A stretch of DNA of 37,942 bases from Microvirga aerilata. GTDB taxonomy: Bacteria; Pseudomonadota; Alphaproteobacteria; Rhizobiales; Beijerinckiaceae. Positions 33,394-37,942 of the stretch are shown piece by piece (position 1 is the stretch's first letter; the number at the start of each line of letters is the position of its first letter). The position numbers were made by a program, and so were the translations under genes. The notes under the pieces were generated by a model. The model was not told the origin of the DNA and made no database searches. It saw nothing but the letters and a program-made list of their open reading frames with translations. The DNA is taken from the NCBI RefSeq assembly GCF_016743775.1, contig NZ_JAEQMY010000045.1:1-37942 (forward strand). Reading direction: 5' to 3'.

Positions 33394-34236
33394 TCACTCG
33401 ACAAATGCAAGAGCCACGCCGCCGGCCTCATTGGCAGGTACGATAATACGATCCGACGTTACATGATCACCAGCAATCCGCCCGGACCTGAGATTTTTGA
33501 GAACCATTTCAAGTGAGCGTGTTCGGAAAGTCAACGCTACCATACGATCACCCTGACTTGTGGCTGTCACTGCCCCACCAGCAAAGCGCGTGTCCACTTC
33601 AGCAGGGCTGAGAAACTGAATTGACGCCCGGCCCGCCCGCAACGCATGACCGCCGGAGACCTCGGTCACCGCTTCGGACCCAAAGATCATCCGATATAGA
33701 TCGGCTGTCTTCGATGGATTGTCAGCGGCAATTGTGAACTCGATGATATCAATGACGCCGTTGGGATGCTGACGCCATTCGTCACGCCAGACGAGTTCCG
33801 GTGTGAAATGATGGCAGAAGAAAACACGACCGTTCGGGATCAGCTGTGCTCCTAGTCTCACAACCCGAAATGCTGCATCCCGAGTACCGTCCGGAAGGGC
33901 GACGGGACGCGAGAACTCGGCCGGATTCTCAACAGGCACTCCTTTGTCTGTAAGAGTAGTATGAAGAGCCAAAGAGTCTGTTGTCTTGAAGACCAGTCCG
34001 GTCAGTCCGAGTGGATGTTTCCACAGATCTGCCCGTTCGGTTTGCCGTCCAAGCTCATACCCGAGCAGTTCGAGGTAATTCTCGCCGAAGATTGCCAGAT
34101 GGTTGCTCGACCCCAATGTGTGATGCCCCCGCTCAGTGAGCTGAAAACCGAGGCGGCGGTACAGATCAGCCGCGGCATCGAGCTGATCGAGCACGTTAAT
34201 AACCACATGGTCGAGCGTTGGTATGATCTGTTTCAT
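33394..34236 (-). CDS. VOC-superfamily (glyoxalase-like) protein, two modules
   Basis: A 280-residue protein with two glyoxalase/dioxygenase-type modules. Module 1 is PTLDHVVINVLDQLDAAADLYRRLGFQLTERGHH, then NHLAIFGENYLELLGY, with a metal-type His and Glu. Module 2 begins near IDIIEFTIAADNPSKTADLYRMIFG and has lost part of the usual ligands. It resembles the single-chain Glyoxalase-like family rather than a ring-cleaving dioxygenase. A GAGGG ribosome site precedes the ATG at 34236. It lies 30 bases after the divergent ATC-hydrolase paralog on the same strand and is convergent with the FAD enzyme (9-base gap). Confidence 0.85.
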   Translation of the reverse strand: MKQIIPTLDHVVINVLDQLDAAADLYRRLGFQLTERGHHTLGSSNHLAIFGENYLELLGYELGRQTERADLWKHPLGLTGLVFKTTDSLALHTTLTDKGVPVENPAEFSRPVALPDGTRDAAFRVVRLGAQLIPNGRVFFCHHFTPELVWRDEWRQHPNGVIDIIEFTIAADNPSKTADLYRMIFGSEAVTEVSGGHALRAGRASIQFLSPAEVDTRFAGGAVTATSQGDRMVALTFRTRSLEMVLKNLRSGRIAGDHVTSDRIIVPANEAGGVALAFVE

Positions 34237-34266
34237 TTCTACATCCCTCGATGCTCAGATGGCTGC

Positions 34267-34755
34267 TCACTGACACTGCTCCAGTTTGATCCAACAGCAT
34301 CCGCCACCGCGCTCCTGGCTCCAAGTCTGGTTCGAGAAAGCGACACCTGCCGCTTCAAACAGGCCTTTGTCGAAGGATCCGGCAAGTTTGCATAGAAGTG
34401 CGATGCGCTCTGGAGAGAGCCCTGATGCTGACCAACTATCCTTCAGAGGGCAGCGATGTACACGAACTTCCATCATATCGCCATTTGTTTCGACCTCATG
34501 CGGATAAAGCCGTCCGTTGTCGGGGCTGACGGAGAGAAAACGATCTCCAACGGCTAATGGATCCGGTAGCGTATCCTGAAACAGCCCTTCCGCAACCTCC
34601 TTGCCACGGCGCTCTAGCGCTCGGCTCATCACGGCAATGGCTTGGTCTAACCCAATTTCAGATTCAAGTTCTTCGAGCAGGACGCGATAGAGATGGCCCC
34701 GACTCCGAAATGCCTCCTCCAGTTCGCGGCGCAATCTTTCGGCTTCCTCTGTCAT
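34267..34755 (-). CDS. Second, divergent ATC-hydrolase-family protein
   Basis: A 162-residue protein in a more distant branch of the ATC-hydrolase family. The C-terminal core is VRVHRCPLKDSWSASGLSPERIALLCKLAGSFDKG, then LFEAAGVAFSNQTW, then GGGCCWIKLE; the RCPL, LLC, D and CC positions follow the family pattern. The N-terminal 70 residues are a charged helical region. Sequence identity to the 31399-31878 protein is low, so it is not a recent duplicate and could have a different substrate. It is the first gene of a two-gene unit with the VOC protein. A GAGAGAG precedes the ATG at 34755. Confidence 0.72.
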   Translation of the reverse strand: MTEEAERLRRELEEAFRSRGHLYRVLLEELESEIGLDQAIAVMSRALERRGKEVAEGLFQDTLPDPLAVGDRFLSVSPDNGRLYPHEVETNGDMMEVRVHRCPLKDSWSASGLSPERIALLCKLAGSFDKGLFEAAGVAFSNQTWSQERGGGCCWIKLEQCQ

Positions 34756-35014
34756 ATCACTCTCTCACACCTGCTCCCGAATGTGACTTCATCCCCAGGG
34801 TCCCCAACTACGAAAGGGAACCGTACAGGCAGTTAGCCTTGAATGGCTGGGACAGCGGGTCAAGCAGAAATCGACTGGTCGTTTGCATGGCTTCGGGGCT
34901 GCGCGTTGAATATGCGAGAAACAATATCAAGGCTCACGCCAGCGACAGGCCATCGGGACGATCTCGGCCGGGCGTGAATGTCCAGAATTCGTCATTCTGA
35001 GCGGCTTGAAACAA

Positions 35015-35386
35015 TTACTCAAAATTAGCCTGAGCACTCAGCAAATCCTTTCGAGCCCGTTTGGCACCCTCGGATCTGGAGTTCGGCCGGAACCGCAGGG
35101 CGAGTTGCGTCTTGGCTCTCGAAGGCGCTTCCCTAAGCCCAGCCCGTCTGAGCCAATGCTGGAACTGGAGGTTAGCCGTGTGTTGAGCCTTCCTTTGGGT
35201 GTCCTCAAGGCCTTGGAGCCGCACCCCGGCTGATACTGGAACATCCTTGAGATACCAGCGAAAACGGCCTTGGTGGACGCCGCTCTGAATACGATACACC
35301 CGTGCAAAGACGTGGAGGTGCAAGCTGCCCACTACATCCTCAGGGTCGTTGTCGTCAGGAATAGTCGGCTTCCACCGCAGTGCCAT
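35015..35386 (-). CDS. Unknown 123-residue protein
   Basis: I do not recognise a named family. Residues 1-90 look like a compact alpha/beta domain: MALRWKPTIPDDNDPEDVVGSLHLHVFARVYRIQ, then RFRWYLKDVPVSAGVRLQGLEDTQRKAQHTANLQFQHWLRRAGL. The final 30 residues are basic. The ATG at 35386 has AAAGG upstream. Coding use and an acidic-aromatic pattern with several Trp support a real gene, similar to small plasmid-borne hypotheticals of Methylobacteriaceae. It stands alone between the catabolic cluster and the rarA pseudogene. Confidence 0.55.
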   Translation of the reverse strand: MALRWKPTIPDDNDPEDVVGSLHLHVFARVYRIQSGVHQGRFRWYLKDVPVSAGVRLQGLEDTQRKAQHTANLQFQHWLRRAGLREAPSRAKTQLALRFRPNSRSEGAKRARKDLLSAQANFE

Positions 35387-35556
35387 CGCTCGCCTTTCTC
35401 CGCACTCCCATTACCTACACAGTGAGGGCTAAGAAGATGTTATTGGATCTGCTGCTCGGGTGATCGGGAGCTAAGACTTCGCACTGCAATGACGTGCGCG
35501 AGAACTCACCTGACCCTGAGATCGCTGTCACCCGAAGCCGATTTGTGCAATGATCG

Positions 35557-36730
35557 TCACTCGCTGCCGGGTTCTTCAGACGCATGCTTTGGCTGCGGCT
35601 GACCGGTGACACGCTCCCACCAGGCATCAGCCCGCGCCTCAAACGTCTGACTGCCCCGGCCGTCACTTTGGTAGAACTGACCTGGCTGAATACCGGGTGC
35701 GTAGGTCTGCTCGACCCAGCCGCGGGGGTCATCATGTGGGAATTGGTAACCGACATGGCCCAGCTTGGCTGCTCCGGCATAGTGCCCGTCCCGCAGGTGC
35801 GGCGGCACCGGAATCATAGGCTGTGATTTGACATAGGCCATCGCCGCTCCGATGCCGCGGCAGGCCGAGTTGGATTTCGGCGCTCGGGCGATGTGCAGTG
35901 CTGCGTGCGCCAGCACAATCTGGGCTTCCGGATAGCCAACGTGCTGGACGGCCGTAAGAGCAGCTGCCGCAGTCTGCAGGGCTGTGTTGTCAGCAAGCCC
36001 CACATCCTCCGAGGCATGGATAAGAATGCGGCGAGCGATGAAGCGAGGGTCTTCACCGGAATGGATCAGGCGGGCCAGCCAATAGAGGGTGGCGTCCGGG
36101 TCCGACCCGCGCATCGATTTGATGAACGCCGAGATCGTGTCGTAGTGGTAGTCGCCTTTGCGATCAAAGGGCAGGGGAGAGGCCTGGTAGACTTTCTCCA
36201 CCATGGCTCCGGTGATCGGGACGGCCGAGCCGGGAACGGATCCGAGAACCAGTGTCTCGAGGGCATTCAACACGCGGCGGGCGTCCCCTCCGGCCCGTCC
36301 GATGAGCTGCTTCATCGCATCAGCCTTGAGGCGAACGTGCAAATCCTTCTGGCTGGCGAGGAAGGCAACAGCGCGCTCCACCACCTGCTGCAGGTCCTCC
36401 AACGAGTGCGGCTCCAGCTGGAAGATGGAGGCACGGGAGACGAGGGCAGGGGTGAGCACGTGATAGGGATTGCCGGTTGTGGCGGCAATCAGATCGAAAG
36501 TGCCGGTTTCAGTCAGATCAAGGAGATAATCTTGCTGCGCGCTGCTGAAGCGGTGGATCTCATCGATGAACACCAGGATGTCCTTGGCCTGAGCATCCTG
36601 AGCCACAGCCTTGATGTCAGAGACATTGCTGCTGCCCGATGAGTCCATCGAGCGTTTCCGGGCGGATCTCGGCAGCTAGCGGCTTGGGACGCTGCTCCTG
36701 GGCCTTGGAGAAGAGATCGGATTTTATCAT
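35557..36730 (-). pseudogene. rarA: RarA/MgsA ATPase gene with internal deletion (Walker A lost)
   Basis: From the ATG at 36730 the frame reads MIKSDLFSKAQEQRPKPLAA and EIRPETLDGLIGQQ, the normal RarA opening, then stops at once. A different frame, entered near 36648, gives the rest: SSNVSDIKAVAQDAQAKDILVFIDEIHRFSSAQQD (Walker B), then AATTGNPYHVLTPALVSRA (sensor 1), GGDARRVLNALE (sensor 2), and the tetramerisation domain through CRGIGAAMAYVKS to 35557. The ~70 residues between, holding the Walker A ATP-binding loop, are deleted and the frame is shifted. RarA acts at stalled replication forks; this copy cannot bind ATP normally. The chromosome surely has another copy, so this is probably an acquired, decaying extra. 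Confidence 0.82.
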
Positions 36731-36851
36731 AGGGAAGATGTGGGTTGAACGGCTGAGGTGTCGACCCTCGGATACAGGAGCACCGGGCGTGAGGCGAATG
36801 CCTGTGTCAGGTTGAAGATCCTATGACCGTGGCTCGAGCGACCAGCGGCTT

Positions 36852-37802
36852 TCAGTCCGATAGCTCCTGCTCATTCAGCGGGTGGAGGTCGCGGACCATA
36901 TGGTGGAGGCGGGAGGTGTCGAGATGCGTATAAATCTGAGTGGTCTCGATGCCGGCATGGCCGAGCAGCTCCTGCAGCACGCGCAGGTCGGTGCCACCTG
37001 AGTGCATGTGGGTGGCAAAGGCATGCCGCAGCACGTGTGGCGAAACCCGCTCCGGACTGGCCAATCCGGCCGCCACCGCCGCTTCCTTGATCTCGAGGAG
37101 AGCCGCCTGGCGTGTCAGAGCCCTGGTGCCATTGCGGACGGAGTGGAACAGCCAGGGACTCGGGTAGCCGCCAGAGTACGCTCTGGCCAGCTTCTGCCAC
37201 TGGGCGATGGCCCCAATCGCCCGCTCATGCAGGGGCACGAGCCGCTGTTTGTCGCCTTTGCCGCGGACCATCAGCATGCGGGTGCCGGGAGGCGCGGCAT
37301 CGGAGGGCAGGGACAAAGCCTCACTGATGCGCATGCCTGAGGCATAGAGCGTCTCGAACAAAGCAGCGCGCCGGGCATAGCTGGCCTGACGATACAGCCC
37401 CACGGAGGGATCGGCGGCGAGCGTATGGGCCGTCTCCAGGAGAGCCGCCGTCTCGGCAACTGACAGGACAAAGGGCAGCTTCCGAGGTCGGCGCATGGCC
37501 GACAGATGGGATGTGGGATCGCGGGAGCCGAGTTCTTCCGCGATCAGGAACTTGTGCAGGCCGCGTGCCACTGTGATGCGTCGGGCAATGGTGGATCCAG
37601 CGTAACCGCGCTGATCAAGAGTGGCGATGTAGTCGCGGATCTGTTCCAAGCCGACGTTATTCAGACCGAGGCTGTTCTCTTCCAGCCAGACAAGGTAGCA
37701 GTTAAGATCGTCGGTATAGGTGTCGATGGTACCGGCTGCGGCACCGAGTTCTGTCGCAAGGGCATCGAGCCACAGCTGGGCCAGCCGCTGATTGGTACAC
37801 AT
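36852..37802 (-). CDS. XerC/XerD-type tyrosine recombinase
   Basis: A 316-residue recombinase close in design to XerD. The N-terminal SAM-like domain is seen in LAQLWLDALATELGAAAGTIDTYTDDLNCYLVWLEEN. The catalytic residues are Arg in ASGMRISEAL, Lys in VRGKGDKQRLVPL, HVLRHAFATHM (HxxR), His in ELLGHAGIETTQ and the nucleophile Tyr in QIYTHLD. Such enzymes resolve plasmid or chromosome dimers at dif/cer-type sites. The ATG at 37802 has a strong AGGAGG site. No partner Xer or clear dif-like site was seen in the window; the 140 bases to the right edge contain no further gene. Confidence 0.92.
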   Translation of the reverse strand: MCTNQRLAQLWLDALATELGAAAGTIDTYTDDLNCYLVWLEENSLGLNNVGLEQIRDYIATLDQRGYAGSTIARRITVARGLHKFLIAEELGSRDPTSHLSAMRRPRKLPFVLSVAETAALLETAHTLAADPSVGLYRQASYARRAALFETLYASGMRISEALSLPSDAAPPGTRMLMVRGKGDKQRLVPLHERAIGAIAQWQKLARAYSGGYPSPWLFHSVRNGTRALTRQAALLEIKEAAVAAGLASPERVSPHVLRHAFATHMHSGGTDLRVLQELLGHAGIETTQIYTHLDTSRLHHMVRDLHPLNEQELSD

Positions 37803-37942
37803 GAGATCCTCCTGAGAGAGAACCTTGCCACGGCACCGGTTACAGACTTCTTGTCAAAATGCTTGTTATACCAAGTCCCACTGATCAGAACTGATGCGCC
37901 CATTCACGCAAGCCGATGGACATGATGGTCCAGGGCTGATCT

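Noticed and set aside
1..37942. CRISPR array, tRNA or rRNA genes
   Set aside because: No regularly spaced direct repeats and no cloverleaf or rRNA-like sequence were seen. The only regular repeats are the four parS palindromes, whose spacers are unequal and too long for a CRISPR array.

Overview
The window looks like part of a large GC-rich plasmid (or a plasmid-derived accessory region) from an alphaproteobacterium of the Hyphomicrobiales (Rhizobiales). A Methylobacteriaceae host such as Microvirga or Methylobacterium is my best guess. The main reasons are a RepA/RepB partition pair with four RepABC-type parS palindromes, a DUF1612 (RHE_PE00001-type) protein, DUF6481 and DUF2934 proteins, and a PAS/HisKA_2-type sensor kinase. 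The host is inferred from protein style only.

Layout. (1) 1-4600 is a decayed stretch. It holds a pcm tail, an intact yigZ, a small HTH protein, an XRE-type regulator broken by one TGA, a class A penicillin-binding protein broken by one TAG, and a zinc-ribbon protein. (2) 4680-12080 is the replicon maintenance block: DUF1612 protein, repB and repA without a recognisable repC, four parS sites, a tyrosine recombinase broken by TAG, an unknown small protein and a serine recombinase. Two diverged inverted copies of a ~120 bp structured sequence flank the block; the left copy sits just downstream of repB, where RepABC plasmids carry their antisense incompatibility RNA. (3) 12460-19110 holds stress and signalling genes: a response-regulator scrap, a cold-shock gene with its own promoter and terminator, DUF6481, a sensor kinase plus single-domain receiver, a PRC-barrel protein, small conserved proteins, a frameshifted membrane protein and a LysR remnant.

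(4) 19430-24210 holds a GlxA-type regulator divergent from an isochorismatase-like hydrolase. Next comes a MerR-type regulator divergent from a glutaredoxin-MauE fusion across a mer-type promoter with a 19-bp spacer, followed by a DHA2-type exporter. (5) 24261-25700 is an IS110-family element. It has 15-bp perfect inverted repeats and a structured ~300-bp region after the transposase, which is the layout of the IS1111 subgroup and the place where a bridge RNA would be expected.

(6) 26230-34755 is the most coherent metabolic block. A complete peptide/opine-type ABC importer (binding protein, two permeases, fused double ATPase) is followed by an L-2-amino-thiazoline-4-carboxylate (ATC) hydrolase-family enzyme and an FAD monooxygenase-like enzyme. 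A second, divergent ATC-hydrolase-family protein and a two-module VOC protein converge on them. I read this as an uptake and degradation cluster for an unknown, probably heterocyclic or sulfur/nitrogen-containing small molecule. (7) 35015-37802 carries an unknown small protein, a rarA gene that has lost its Walker A segment, and an intact XerC/D-like recombinase.

At least nine genes are broken or truncated. Three of them are broken only by a single in-frame stop inside otherwise clean reading frames.
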